A stretch of DNA of 64,000 nt from Candidatus Moranbacteria bacterium UBA2282. GTDB lineage: Bacteria > Patescibacteriota > Minisyncoccia > Moranbacterales > UBA2206. Location: contig DDWQ01000019.1 of assembly GCA_002345745.1 (NCBI GenBank), positions 1 through 64,000 on the forward strand, written 5' to 3'. The stretch's first letter is position 1, and every line of letters starts with the position of its first letter. Below the pieces are notes generated by a model. It was not told where the DNA came from and did no database searches. It saw nothing but the letters and a program-made list of their open reading frames with translations. A program made the translations under genes and the position numbers. Below, piece by piece: positions 26,264 to 36,260 of the stretch.

Positions 26264-26292
26264 AAAAATAGAGTATAATATAAAACTGTGCT

Positions 26293-27300
26293 TTATTTTT
26301 TCTCAGAAGAGAAAACAATTATTTCTTGTCCCTCAGAAAGCCCGCTTTTCACCTCAATCATTCCTCCATCGCCTGCAAGCTCGGTTTCCACATAAATTTT
26401 TTCAGTGAAAGAAGTTTTTCCGTCAGTCTTCAAAATTTCCACATATTTTTTCCCATCTTCCTGTTTGACTGCCCGGCGGGAAATCATAAGTACATCATCT
26501 TTTTCAGCAGTCAAAACATCCACATCAGAACTCATCCCAATCTTAAGACGCTGATCATTTGAATCCATCTTCAGTTTGACCTTGTAATAGACCACGTCCT
26601 GAATCACATTTGAAGCGGGGTATATCTCCACTACTTGGGCCTTGAAAATATCTTGGTCTGTCAAAGAATCAAAAACAACCTCGGCAGACTGTCCCAACCG
26701 GACACTAGCAATATCCACTTCTGGGACATTTGATTCGATCACAAGATTTTCCGGATCAGCCACAGTCACAATTGATGAACCAGCTGAAATCATTTCTCCA
26801 ACACTGGCATTCTTCGCAATTACTATTCCAGCTATCGGAGAATAAACAGATGTTTCTCCCATCTGACGCAAGATTCCGTCCAATGAAGCTTCATATTTTT
26901 TAATAAGCACTCGCTGTGCATCCCGTTGATCAAGAGTGATTGTATCTTTTTTATCCATCATATCGCTCAAATTTTTCTTCTGAATCTTAATATCTGCCTC
27001 AGCTTGACGCAATTGTTCATACAGAACACCTTTGTCGATTGTCGCAATTAATTGTCCTGCCTCTACCTTGTCACCAATATCCACCTTGAGCACAGTGATT
27101 CTGCCCGAAGACTTGAAAGCCACCTCAGCCATTTCGTCAGACTTAAATTCACCCGTCACTGAAACAGTTTGCGCCAATCTTCCTTTGGTCACTTTTTCCA
27201 TGACATAGGGACTCGCTTCTTCTTTTTGGAAATACTTATAGCCTCCAAAAGCCATTGCAATTATAATAACAAGCCAGATTAATTTTTTTTTATATTTCAT
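26293..27300 (-). CDS. MacA-like membrane fusion/adaptor protein
   Basis: 335 residues. One N-terminal membrane anchor (about 7-20) is followed by the RND/HlyD adaptor fold. A lipoyl-like half-motif with KVDIGDKVEAGQLIATID, a helical hairpin (about 90-140), the second lipoyl half (VYSPIAGIVIAKNASVGEM) and a beta-barrel domain follow. It would connect the MacB-type permeases to an outer structure or regulate their ATPase. In a cell without an outer membrane such adaptors act with the permease alone. First gene of the exporter operon. Confidence 0.9.
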   Translation of the reverse strand: MKYKKKLIWLVIIIAMAFGGYKYFQKEEASPYVMEKVTKGRLAQTVSVTGEFKSDEMAEVAFKSSGRITVLKVDIGDKVEAGQLIATIDKGVLYEQLRQAEADIKIQKKNLSDMMDKKDTITLDQRDAQRVLIKKYEASLDGILRQMGETSVYSPIAGIVIAKNASVGEMISAGSSIVTVADPENLVIESNVPEVDIASVRLGQSAEVVFDSLTDQDIFKAQVVEIYPASNVIQDVVYYKVKLKMDSNDQRLKIGMSSDVDVLTAEKDDVLMISRRAVKQEDGKKYVEILKTDGKTSFTEKIYVETELAGDGGMIEVKSGLSEGQEIIVFSSEKK

Positions 27301-27329
27301 ATTTTTTACTACCGATTTAGTTTTTTAAG

Positions 27330-27752
27330 TTAAAATAATTTACATTGTTCATTATCCAACGCCTCATTGACTAGTGCGTCCGCCACTTTATTTTTCTCAC
27401 GAAAGACATGAGAAAATTCCACGGTCTTGAAATCCAACATTAAATTCCAAATTTCAATAAAAAACCGTTGGATTCTTTCATCGTTTAGTTTATATTCGTG
27501 ATTCAATTGTTTCACTACTAACTCACTGTCCAGATAACACTGAATTTTTGACTGCTTAGATTTTTTGCCTAAGAGTTGTTTCAGTTTTTTTAGGCCAAAA
27601 ATCAGCGCCATATATTCAGCTTCATTATTGGTTTTGATACCGATACACTCACCATATTTCTTGCCGAGTGTTTCCACATAGACACCAATACCAGCCGGAC
27701 CAGGATTGCCTCTTGACCCACCATCAGTATACATTACAATTTTTTCATCCAT
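27330..27752 (-). CDS. rnhA: Ribonuclease HI
   Basis: 140 residues with the RNase H fold. It degrades the RNA strand of RNA:DNA hybrids, as in R-loops and Okazaki primers. Catalytic acids are visible: Asp10 in YTDGGSRGNPGPAG, Glu46 in NNEAEY, Asp75 in LDSELVV and Asp125 in KVADALVNEA. The basic handle of E. coli RNase HI is partly kept as KKLKQLLGKKSKQSK. It is 10 bases downstream of recJ, a link that fits a replication and repair role. Confidence 0.93.
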   Translation of the reverse strand: MDEKIVMYTDGGSRGNPGPAGIGVYVETLGKKYGECIGIKTNNEAEYMALIFGLKKLKQLLGKKSKQSKIQCYLDSELVVKQLNHEYKLNDERIQRFFIEIWNLMLDFKTVEFSHVFREKNKVADALVNEALDNEQCKLF

Positions 27753-27761
27753 ATCTTTAGT

Positions 27762-29480
27762 TTAACTTATTTTTCGTTGCATATCAACTACTATTAGCTG
27801 CATCTTTTTATTGCCATTCCATTCATCCTCTTGCAAATTGAAAACCACATCCACCGCATCCCCAACCTTCAAGTCTGGAAATTTATCCCCTAAACCAAAG
27901 CCAATCGATTCAAATACCTTTGGACTGGAATGTGCTCGCAAAGATAGTTTCAAATGCTTACTGCCGTTACCAACTGTTTTCATATCAGAAATAGTCAAAT
28001 CTTTCATTAGAAAAACTGGTTCTTCATTACCCTCGCCAAAAGGTTGCAGCCTATTAATTGCCTCCATCAAATTCCAATCGATCTCTTGCGCCGAAAGTTC
28101 CAAATCAATTTCGATGGTTGGAGAAATATCTTTTCCAATTAATTCTTCTTCAATAATGCCTGACAATTTTTCATAGAACTTTTCCATATTTTCATGCTTA
28201 ACTTGCACTCCGGCCGCTTGTGAATGCCCACCATAACGAATAAGCAAATCTGAACATTGTTCCAAGGCTTCAATGATATTCACCTGATCAATACTACGAA
28301 AAGACCCAACGAAATATTCTGCTTGTTTTTGAAAAACCGCTGTTGGCTTGTTGAACTCATCCGCTATTCTGCCAGCAATCAAACCCAAAATTCCAACCTG
28401 CCAATGCTCGTTGGAGGCAAAAATAAGTTTTTTATCTTTAAAAGAATTTTCTGCTAATGCTCGCACTTCACGCGTAATTTCAGTTGTAATTTTTTGCCTA
28501 GCCTTGTTTTTATCTTCAACTTCCAAAGCCATAATTCGTGCTTTTGCAACGTCAGTTTCTATCATTAGCTCGTATGAGATACTAGCGTGATCCATACGCC
28601 CAGCCGCATTTATTCTGGGTGCAATTTGAAAACCAATTTTCTGCGTGCTTGGAACAGTATTCTCATCAATTTCAATTCTGCCAACTTTAAACATTTCTAA
28701 AAGTCCGATTCTCCTTGTTTTCGACAGCACTACTAGTCCATATTTTGTCAGCACTCTATTTTCACCTATTAATGGAACGCAATCAGCTACAGTACCGATA
28801 ACCACCAAATCTAAAAGCCATTTTAATTGATCCATTTTTGAATCATCTATTTTCTGTTGCAAGCCCTGTGCCAATTTAAAAGCCACGCCCACGCCCGCTA
28901 GATTTTCAAAGGGATAACCACATTTTTCCATATGTGGATTAATAATTGCCACGGCTTGCGGCAAAATTTTCGGCACATGATGATGATCTGTAATAATAAC
29001 ATCCACACCCAGTTGTTTGGCTTTTTCAACTTCGGCAATATTTGTGATTCCACAATCAACTGTAATAATTAGCGTTACACCTTCCTTTGACAAAAATTCA
29101 ATCGCCAACTCGTTCATTCCATAGCCTTCTGTTTGCCGGTCAGGAATATACGGCATAATTTTTTCAAATCCAATACCCGTCAGCATTTCATACATCAAGG
29201 CTGTAGCGGTCACGCCGTCTGCATCATAGTCCCCAAAAATTGCAACTCTTTCTTTGTTTTTCCTGGCCAACAAAATTCGCTCTACTGCCTTTTCCATATC
29301 CGCAAAAATAAACGGGTCGTGTACATCTGTGTCATAGGAAAAATTGAAAAAACTTTCTAACGCCTTCTCGCCCACAATTCCCCGATTTGTCAGTAATTGC
29401 AAAACAACCGGATGAAATTTATTTTTTAAATCAGCACTGACTGCACCTATTCTGTTTTTTGTGTTCCATTTTTTTTGCAT
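27762..29480 (-). CDS. recJ: Single-stranded-DNA-specific exonuclease RecJ
   Basis: 572 residues. The DHH phosphoesterase domain has GDYDADG (83-89) and DHH (165-167), which bind the two metals. DHHA1 (with GGHSQAAG) and an OB-fold C-terminal domain follow. RecJ digests single-stranded DNA 5' to 3' in recombination and mismatch repair. Full length. Its transcript is separated from the receiver-domain gene upstream by a strong hairpin terminator; rnhA follows immediately. Confidence 0.94.
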   Translation of the reverse strand: MQKKWNTKNRIGAVSADLKNKFHPVVLQLLTNRGIVGEKALESFFNFSYDTDVHDPFIFADMEKAVERILLARKNKERVAIFGDYDADGVTATALMYEMLTGIGFEKIMPYIPDRQTEGYGMNELAIEFLSKEGVTLIITVDCGITNIAEVEKAKQLGVDVIITDHHHVPKILPQAVAIINPHMEKCGYPFENLAGVGVAFKLAQGLQQKIDDSKMDQLKWLLDLVVIGTVADCVPLIGENRVLTKYGLVVLSKTRRIGLLEMFKVGRIEIDENTVPSTQKIGFQIAPRINAAGRMDHASISYELMIETDVAKARIMALEVEDKNKARQKITTEITREVRALAENSFKDKKLIFASNEHWQVGILGLIAGRIADEFNKPTAVFQKQAEYFVGSFRSIDQVNIIEALEQCSDLLIRYGGHSQAAGVQVKHENMEKFYEKLSGIIEEELIGKDISPTIEIDLELSAQEIDWNLMEAINRLQPFGEGNEEPVFLMKDLTISDMKTVGNGSKHLKLSLRAHSSPKVFESIGFGLGDKFPDLKVGDAVDVVFNLQEDEWNGNKKMQLIVVDMQRKIS

Positions 29481-29495
29481 TAATTTAAAAAATAA

Positions 29496-29551
29496 CAGAA
29501 TTCAATTTTTATCAGACCTGTTGTGTAACAGATCTATTTAATTGAATTCTG
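29496..29551 (-). terminator. Terminator after the receiver-domain gene
   Basis: A long hairpin: CAGAATTCAATT / AATTGAATTCTG, 12 bp perfect, with an inner stem around AGATCTGTT / AACAGGTCT. On the minus strand it is followed by TTATTTTTT. It lies between the receiver gene stop and recJ. Confidence 0.75.
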
Positions 29552-29573
29552 CAAAATAACATATTATAAGTTC

Positions 29574-30140
29574 TTAATTCTGTTCAGGCTCACACCCACT
29601 ACAAATTATCTTAGTTGAAAATTCGCGATTACTCATATCCACCACCTTCATCACTAAAATTAAATTTCCTCCACATTTTAAACATTTAAAATCTTTACTA
29701 TTGCCCATATCTTGAGATAATTTCTCAGCATCTAGCTCATTTGGCATAAATTTTATTTTATATTCTGAAGCTTTAAATATTTCTTGAATCTTTTCAACTA
29801 TTTCATTTGGTGTATAAAGTCCACGGACGAAAAATCCTTTAGTTCCCAATTCAGTTGCCCGTCGCTGATCCTCTTCGCGACCCAGATGAGAAGAAATAAC
29901 AACTGGCGTTTTGCTCGTTGCAACATTTTTTTTCAAAGCTTCAATCATTGCAAAGCCATCCATTACAGGCATCACGATACCAGTAAAAATAATATCAGGC
30001 ATATTTTTGGTCGCACTATCCAAACCCTCTACGCCATTATGCGCTTCTAAAACAATAAAACCCTCTTTTTGAAAAATTTCAACGTACATATTTCTTATTG
30101 CATCATCATCGTCTACCAAAAGAATTTTTAATGTTTTCAT
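29574..30140 (-). CDS. Degenerate receiver-domain protein with zinc-ribbon tail
   Basis: 188 residues. Residues 1-125 have the CheY fold, with the acidic pocket at Asp10-Asp12. The phosphoacceptor position in IIFTGIVMP is Gly54 instead of Asp, and the conserved Lys is Arg106 (FFVRG). It therefore cannot be phosphorylated in the usual way. A C-terminal zinc ribbon carries CLKC (153-156) and CSGC (180-183). The receiver keeps the VMDGF loop and helix pattern, so it is probably a folded pseudo-receiver used for protein binding. No histidine kinase lies nearby. The intact tandem receiver protein is at 45902-46711. Confidence 0.8.
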   Translation of the reverse strand: MKTLKILLVDDDDAIRNMYVEIFQKEGFIVLEAHNGVEGLDSATKNMPDIIFTGIVMPVMDGFAMIEALKKNVATSKTPVVISSHLGREEDQRRATELGTKGFFVRGLYTPNEIVEKIQEIFKASEYKIKFMPNELDAEKLSQDMGNSKDFKCLKCGGNLILVMKVVDMSNREFSTKIICSGCEPEQN

Positions 30141-30153
30141 ATTTATAACTTAT

Positions 30154-32217
30154 TTAAATAATTATTTTTACGTCAATTGCTATCGCATTCCTACCATCAT
30201 TATATATTAATACTGGATTAATATCTAATTCTTTAATTTCTCCGATTTCTTGCGCTAACTCGGATACGCCCAATAGCATTTGTGCCATTTCATCCAAATT
30301 ATGCGGTTTTTGTCCGCGAGTTTCTTCAAATAAAAATTTGATTTTACTCTTTTGTAACGAATTTTTAATTTCTTTAAAACTTAATGGCAGAATTAAAAAA
30401 TCTACCATCTTGAAAACTTCAGTATAAATTCCACCGAGTCCATAGACTATAATCGGACCAAAAACGCTATCTTGTTTGATACCTATAATCAATTCCGTTT
30501 TGATAGCAAGCATTTCTTGAATAATGAAATCCTCTTCTGGAAAATTATTTTTCATTTGTATATATGATTGCTCTAATTCTGTTTGATTTTTTATATTTAA
30601 AATAACGCCTTGTTTATCAGTCTTATGCAAAACCTTATCACTATCAACCTTCATCACCACTGGAAAATTTTCAATTTGTGGCAATTTATCATTGGCCATT
30701 AGATTTGTTACAGTCGGAGTTTTTATCCCATATAATTTCATTACTTCGCATGCCTGTGCAAAAGATAGCGCAGTGTGTTTTTCTTCTCTGGCTTTCTGAA
30801 TAATCTGCAAAACTTTTTCTTGACGATTGATATCGATCGCACTTTCGTCTTGTGTGTGTGAATTTTGATAATTGCTCCAAGTATAATATGCATCTAGTGC
30901 ATTCACGGCTTGATCTGGAAAAGAAAAATTTGGCACATTATGCTCCCTAAGTTTTATAATTTCTTTCTCTACTCTTTCCCCACCGATGAAAATTGTGATA
31001 ATTGCTTTTTTAGATTTATTTTTAAATTCAATAATCTTATTTGCAATTTTTACAACCGGTGTTTGATCTTGTGCTGTCAAGACACACAAAATTGTCCCCA
31101 CGCCTTTTTCCTGCTCCAAAATTTCCAAGGCTCGTGCATAACGGTCTTCCATAGCATCACCCAAAAGATCAATTGGATTTTCCACGGATGATTCAAGTGG
31201 CAAAAATTCACGCAAGCTTTTTTTTGTTGCTTCTTTTAAATTGACTAACTCTATTTCCTTCCCGCCAAAAGCATCGGTGGTTAAAACTCCCGGGCCACCG
31301 GCGTTCGTAATAATTGCTACACCTTTTTCCTTGGGAGCAGGTGCTACTGACATCAATTCAATCAAGGCAAAAAATTCTTCTAGGTTTTTCGCACGCAATA
31401 CCCCAACTTTCTGAAAAACTGCATCCATAATTTCGTTACTGCCAGCCAGTGCACCTGTGTGAGATGAAATAGCTTTTTGTGCTTTTTCCGTTTTGCCTGC
31501 TTTCAAAATAACTACTGGTTTTTTTTGCGCCACTCGCGACGCCACTTCAATAAATTTTTTCCCATCTATAATGCCTTCGAGATACATTCCAATAACTTTC
31601 GTATCCTCATCCTGTGCTAAATATTCCAAAATTTCTGATTCACTTAGTTGCATTTTATTACCTACTGAAATAATATTGGCAAATTTAATATTTTCCTTGC
31701 GTGCAATGTCCATAATTGCTACTGCTAGGGCACCTGATTGTGAAACAAAAGAAATATTTCCAGCTGACGGCATTCCACCCGCAAAGGACGCATTGAGTTT
31801 TAGCTTGGGGATAATAAAGCCTAAGCAATTTGGACCCAAGATGTTCAAATTTTTTTCTTCTGCTAGTTTTTTTAATTCTTCTTCGCGTATTTTGCCATCT
31901 GCGTCAGTTTCGGAAAAACCAGCTGAAATTACCACGAAATTCCTAATCCGCTCAGAAGCTTCACGAATTACCGGCACGACAATCTTGGCTGGCAAAACTA
32001 TAATTGCCAAATCAACTTTTTCCGTGATGTCAGTCAAACTTTTGAAACTGCGATGATCAAAAAGTTTCTCATGTTTTGGATTAACTAAAAAAATCTTACC
32101 AGCATAACCCAGCTCGATAATATTTTTTGTAATCACATTGCCGACCTTGCCACGCTCCTGTGAAGCGCCAACAATGGCAATAGATTGCGGATTAAATAAT
32201 TCGTTTAAATTATTCAT
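30154..32217 (-). CDS. ADP-forming acetyl-CoA synthetase (fused alpha-beta)
   Basis: 687 residues of the NDP-forming acyl-CoA synthetase family, making ATP from acetyl-CoA, ADP and phosphate in fermentative organisms. A CoA-binding domain starts IAIVGASQERGKVGN. CoA-ligase domains follow, with the phosphohistidine region KAISSHTGALAGS (about 255). The C-terminal ATP-grasp domain (about 465-685) has PVVMKVDSDKVLHKTD. Alpha and beta parts are fused in one chain. It is adjacent to a PfkB kinase, gpmI and eno genes, which fits acetate-type fermentation as an energy route. Confidence 0.9.
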   Translation of the reverse strand: MNNLNELFNPQSIAIVGASQERGKVGNVITKNIIELGYAGKIFLVNPKHEKLFDHRSFKSLTDITEKVDLAIIVLPAKIVVPVIREASERIRNFVVISAGFSETDADGKIREEELKKLAEEKNLNILGPNCLGFIIPKLKLNASFAGGMPSAGNISFVSQSGALAVAIMDIARKENIKFANIISVGNKMQLSESEILEYLAQDEDTKVIGMYLEGIIDGKKFIEVASRVAQKKPVVILKAGKTEKAQKAISSHTGALAGSNEIMDAVFQKVGVLRAKNLEEFFALIELMSVAPAPKEKGVAIITNAGGPGVLTTDAFGGKEIELVNLKEATKKSLREFLPLESSVENPIDLLGDAMEDRYARALEILEQEKGVGTILCVLTAQDQTPVVKIANKIIEFKNKSKKAIITIFIGGERVEKEIIKLREHNVPNFSFPDQAVNALDAYYTWSNYQNSHTQDESAIDINRQEKVLQIIQKAREEKHTALSFAQACEVMKLYGIKTPTVTNLMANDKLPQIENFPVVMKVDSDKVLHKTDKQGVILNIKNQTELEQSYIQMKNNFPEEDFIIQEMLAIKTELIIGIKQDSVFGPIIVYGLGGIYTEVFKMVDFLILPLSFKEIKNSLQKSKIKFLFEETRGQKPHNLDEMAQMLLGVSELAQEIGEIKELDINPVLIYNDGRNAIAIDVKIII

Positions 32218-32223
32218 ATTTTT

Positions 32224-33216
32224 TTATAATATTATTTTTTTCTCATCTAATAGCCCGGCAACCGCCCCATAATATCTAACAACATTGGATGAATTAGCAA
32301 TTCCCCAATTCAAACTTTCTGCCAAACTTTTCCCTTTCATTTGTGCCGCAATAAATCCACTGGAAAATGCATCACCTGCACCCAGCGTGTCAGCCACTTT
32401 TTCTTTTTTGGCTTCAATGTGTAAAAATTCATTCCCATTAAATCCCCAAGCTCCCCGTGCGCCATCAGTCAAAGCCACAATTTTTGCACCTATCTTGTTC
32501 AACTGTTCTGCTAAAAATCTTTCGTCATTTAATTCTTCATTTGAAAATTCACCAATCCTTTCTACAATCTCCAACGCCTCATCTTTGTTCACAATCACCA
32601 TTTCCGATTGTGCAATGACCTTTGTAATTTTTTCAACATCACTCTTGAGATTTTTTTGCCCTGGGTTGAAAATTAATTTTATATTTTCTTCTTTAACTAG
32701 TTGCAAAATTTTATCTAATTTAGCTTCCCAATTCTCAGATTCATTGCCATTTAAGGAACTTACAAAAAACCATTGCGCACCGATCTTTTTTATTTCTTCC
32801 GAAAATATTTCTATTTTTTCATTAGCATCACGATCAGAAAAAATAATCCTGTCTTCGCTGGGGATATGAGCGATAATTGTTGAAAGATCACTGCGATGAG
32901 TTGAGCCAGTCTGAACCAAATTAATTGCCACTCCATTTTTTTTCAATTCTTCTTTAATCCAATCTCCAGATTGATCTAAACCAACTCGTGCACAACAAAA
33001 AGATTCCAGTCCCAAGTGAGCCAAGCCACACGCCACATTTGCCGCACAACCGCCAATGGTTTCATGACGACCTTGTGACACTTGATATTTAGCACCTAAC
33101 TCAAAAACAATTTTCTTCTGGGCTTCTAGGTCATTTGGTGTATCTATAACCTCCCCGTCATTAATTGGAAAAATTATGTCTTTCGTGACTGAGCCAATAC
33201 AAATTATTTTATTCAT
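32224..33216 (-). CDS. PfkB family carbohydrate/nucleoside kinase
   Basis: 330 residues, ribokinase fold. The N-terminal signature is GGCAANVACGLAHLG and the C-terminal signature with the catalytic Asp is DTLGAGDAFSSGF. The substrate may be a sugar (ribose, fructose) or a nucleoside such as adenosine; sequence alone does not decide. It is squeezed between the ADP-forming acetyl-CoA synthetase (6 bases) and gpmI (21 bases), so it is part of a carbon-metabolism operon. Confidence 0.85.
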   Translation of the reverse strand: MNKIICIGSVTKDIIFPINDGEVIDTPNDLEAQKKIVFELGAKYQVSQGRHETIGGCAANVACGLAHLGLESFCCARVGLDQSGDWIKEELKKNGVAINLVQTGSTHRSDLSTIIAHIPSEDRIIFSDRDANEKIEIFSEEIKKIGAQWFFVSSLNGNESENWEAKLDKILQLVKEENIKLIFNPGQKNLKSDVEKITKVIAQSEMVIVNKDEALEIVERIGEFSNEELNDERFLAEQLNKIGAKIVALTDGARGAWGFNGNEFLHIEAKKEKVADTLGAGDAFSSGFIAAQMKGKSLAESLNWGIANSSNVVRYYGAVAGLLDEKKIIL

Positions 33217-33237
33217 AAAATTATTTATTTAGAAGAA

Positions 33238-34797
33238 TTAGTTTAGTAATGAAAATTTCTTCATTAATTTTGGTTTTTCTATTCCAAGAATATCCAAAAT
33301 TGTTGGTGCGATATTTCCGAGCACACCGTCATCACGCAATTTGTTATTTTTAAATTTTTCACTAACTATTAAAAATGGTACTGGGTTTTTAGTGTGATAT
33401 GTGTTTGGTTGATCGCTATCAAAATCTATCATATCGTCAGCATTGCCGTGATCGGCTGTAATAATTAAATTACCATTATTTTTCAAAACTTCTTTTGCTA
33501 AGATCTCTATTTGTTTATCCAAAACTTCTACCGCTTTCACCGTAGCATCAAAATCGCCAGTGTGTCCGACCATATCAGCGTTGGCATAATTGATAGTGAT
33601 AAAATCATATCTATCATTTTTGATACTTTGCATAACCACATCGGTTATTTCTTGTGCTGACATTTCTGGGGCTTTTGCATATGAATCAATTTTTTTAGAT
33701 GCAATCATGATACGCTCTTCGTCGTCCACCGGATCAGCATAGCCACCGTTTAGAAAATATGTGACGTGTGCAAATTTTTCAGTTTCTGCAATATATAACT
33801 GTTTTTTTGATTGACCTAAGACCATTGGTAGAGTTGCATTAATAGTGTGTTCTGGAAAAGCTGTGTGTTCATCAAGCCCCGGACCAAAATCGGTTAGTGC
33901 CACAAAATATAAATTTTTTAATTTATCAATGATTGGCATATCATCGTTCAAAATGCTTTTCTCATCGTTCGCAATAAACAGCTTGCTAAATTGGCGTGCT
34001 CTATCAGAACGAAAATTAAAAAACATTACTGAATCATTTTCTTTTACTTTTGCAACAGGCTGATCTTTTTCAAAAATTACAGTCGGCAATAAATATTCAT
34101 CAGTGAGATTATTTTTATATGCTTTTTCAATCGCCTCCTCAGCCGAACTAGCTTTTTCACCATTAGCAAAAACTAGAGCATCGTAAGATAAAGTAAGGCG
34201 CTTCCAATTTTTTGCCCGATCCATAGCATAAAATCTTCCAGAAAGCGTTGCAATTTTACCGATACCCTCCTCTGTCATAATTTTTCGAAAATTTTTCAGA
34301 TATTCTTGCGCACTCTTAGGATATGAATCACGACCATCCGTAAATAAATGACAATACACTTCTGCAACATTATTTTTTTTTGCCATTTTTAAAATAGCTC
34401 GGAAATGATCGGGATTACTATGTGGACTATCAGCATTTCCCATTAAACCCACCAAATGGAATTTTCCTTTGGTTTTTTTGATATGTCTAATTGCACCCAT
34501 TATCGCTGGATTCATAAAAAAACTTCCATCCTTTATGCTGTCACTGATATATTTTGAATCTTGAGGAACAATTCTTCCTGCCCCAATATTCATATGCCCC
34601 GCCTCTGATCCGCTCATTCTGCGATCTTCCAACCCAACGCAAGTTCCCGTTGCACATAAAGTCGTTGATGGATAAGTCGCAAATAACCGATCAATAGTCG
34701 GTTTTTTGGCCATTGTTATAGCATTGCCCTTTGATGGAAGAGCAATGCCATAGCCGTCTAGGATTACCAATATTGTTGGTGCTTTTTTATTTTCCAT
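33238..34797 (-). CDS. gpmI: 2,3-bisphosphoglycerate-independent phosphoglycerate mutase
   Basis: 519 residues of the alkaline-phosphatase superfamily, interconverting 3- and 2-phosphoglycerate. The N-terminal metal site has LVILDGYGIA, the nucleophile Ser lies in GSEAGHMNIGAGR, and the second metal site has ITADHGNADDM and NTYHTKNPVPF. Full length. It forms a glycolytic pair with enolase directly upstream (82-base gap). Confidence 0.94.
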   Translation of the reverse strand: MENKKAPTILVILDGYGIALPSKGNAITMAKKPTIDRLFATYPSTTLCATGTCVGLEDRRMSGSEAGHMNIGAGRIVPQDSKYISDSIKDGSFFMNPAIMGAIRHIKKTKGKFHLVGLMGNADSPHSNPDHFRAILKMAKKNNVAEVYCHLFTDGRDSYPKSAQEYLKNFRKIMTEEGIGKIATLSGRFYAMDRAKNWKRLTLSYDALVFANGEKASSAEEAIEKAYKNNLTDEYLLPTVIFEKDQPVAKVKENDSVMFFNFRSDRARQFSKLFIANDEKSILNDDMPIIDKLKNLYFVALTDFGPGLDEHTAFPEHTINATLPMVLGQSKKQLYIAETEKFAHVTYFLNGGYADPVDDEERIMIASKKIDSYAKAPEMSAQEITDVVMQSIKNDRYDFITINYANADMVGHTGDFDATVKAVEVLDKQIEILAKEVLKNNGNLIITADHGNADDMIDFDSDQPNTYHTKNPVPFLIVSEKFKNNKLRDDGVLGNIAPTILDILGIEKPKLMKKFSLLN

Positions 34798-34879
34798 TTT
34801 GTATTGATAGTGTTCGTTATTTACATCAAGCTCCCAAATTTTTAATTTCTAATTTTTAATTTTATAAATAAATCCTAAT

Positions 34880-36139
34880 TTATCTCTTCAGTTCTTCCTC
34901 AATTCTCAAAAGTCTATTATATTTACAAATCCTCTCACCTCGAGAAAGTGAACCGGATTTCATATATTCCGCACCAGTGCCGACGGCCAGATCTGAAATA
35001 AAATCATCTGTTGTTTCTCCTGAGCGATGCGATATGACAATTTTCATCTTATTTTTTTTGGCCAGTTTAATGCAATTGATGGTTTCCGTCAGTGAGCCGA
35101 TTTGATTCACTTTAATCAAAACTGAATTGCAAGCTTTTTCGGCAATAGCAGTTTCTAGTCTTTTGACGTTAGTCACTAAGAGGTCATCACCAATTGTCAT
35201 CACACGACCGCCAATTTTTTCGTTCATTGCTCGCCAACCTTCCCAATCCTGCTCTTGCAATCCATCCTCAACTGAAATCACATTATATTTAGCAATCCAT
35301 TCATTATAAATATTGATTAACATTTCCCGCGTGATACTGTTGCTTTCTGGCTTAAAAATATATTGACCTTCTTTTTCATCAAAAAATGATGAAGCAGCAG
35401 CGTCAATAGCCGTATTAACTTCTGTCCCAGCTTTATAACCTGCTTCAGTAATGGCACGGTTCATCAATTCCAATGGTTTTGAATTGCTTTCCAAGTGTGG
35501 CGCAAAACCACCCTCATCGCCCACAGCCACACTTTGTCCTTCGGAAGCCAAAATTTCTTTTAATTTATGAAAGATTTCACTTCCAGCCCGGAATTGTTCT
35601 TTAAAAGTTTTGATGCCGTTGGGCACAATTTTATATTCTTGAATCGCCAAACCTGAATCGCTATGTTTACCGCCATTGATGACATTAAACATCGGGATGG
35701 GCAGTTTAAATTTTACTGGAAAACCAAAGGTCTTTGCAATATATCTATATAATGGCACATTTTGTTCCATCGCTGTCGCTCGAGCCACCGCCAAAGACAC
35801 TCCTAAAATTGCATTCGCTCCCAAATTAGTTTTATTTTCCGTGCCGTCTAACTCCAGCATCTTTTCATCAATCTCAATCTGATTTGTAGTTTCCATACCA
35901 ACAATCACCTTGGCAATTTTTTTATTTACATTTTCAACAGCGTTCAAAACACCCAAGCCACCAAATCTCTTCTTGTCGCCGTCGCGCAATTCCAATGCTT
36001 CAAATGTCCCCGTCGAAGCTCCACTTGGCACTGCCGCTGTCGCTCTTATCCCAGACGCCAGTTCAACATCTACTTCCACTGTCGGATTACCCCGTGAATC
36101 TAAAATTTCGCGTGCAAATATCTTTTTTATTTTTGACAT
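34880..36139 (-). CDS. eno: Enolase
   Basis: 419 residues, converts 2-phosphoglycerate to phosphoenolpyruvate. Family blocks are present: the N-terminal loop ARATAMEQ after ILGVSLA, metal ligands in SVEDGLQEQDWEGW, the catalytic Lys in LIKVNQIGSLTET, and SGETTDDFISDLAVGTGA with GSLSRGERICKYN. Complete and of usual length. Next to gpmI and, 1.7 kb away, pgk. Confidence 0.95.
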   Translation of the reverse strand: MSKIKKIFAREILDSRGNPTVEVDVELASGIRATAAVPSGASTGTFEALELRDGDKKRFGGLGVLNAVENVNKKIAKVIVGMETTNQIEIDEKMLELDGTENKTNLGANAILGVSLAVARATAMEQNVPLYRYIAKTFGFPVKFKLPIPMFNVINGGKHSDSGLAIQEYKIVPNGIKTFKEQFRAGSEIFHKLKEILASEGQSVAVGDEGGFAPHLESNSKPLELMNRAITEAGYKAGTEVNTAIDAAASSFFDEKEGQYIFKPESNSITREMLINIYNEWIAKYNVISVEDGLQEQDWEGWRAMNEKIGGRVMTIGDDLLVTNVKRLETAIAEKACNSVLIKVNQIGSLTETINCIKLAKKNKMKIVISHRSGETTDDFISDLAVGTGAEYMKSGSLSRGERICKYNRLLRIEEELKR

Positions 36140-36260
36140 AAAGCTTTCATTTTTAGTTGATTACCATTTCCTTTATTATATCACAACTACAAAAAATCGG
36201 CGATTAGCCAATTTAAGACCAAAAACACTTCTGATTATATAGTTCAACCTGTGAAGCTAG

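Noticed and set aside
31493..32869. Long plus-strand ORFs (187 and 194 codons) opposite the acetyl-CoA synthetase and PfkB genes
   Set aside because: Both are fully antisense to well-supported genes and have no family motifs; they follow from codon use on the other strand.
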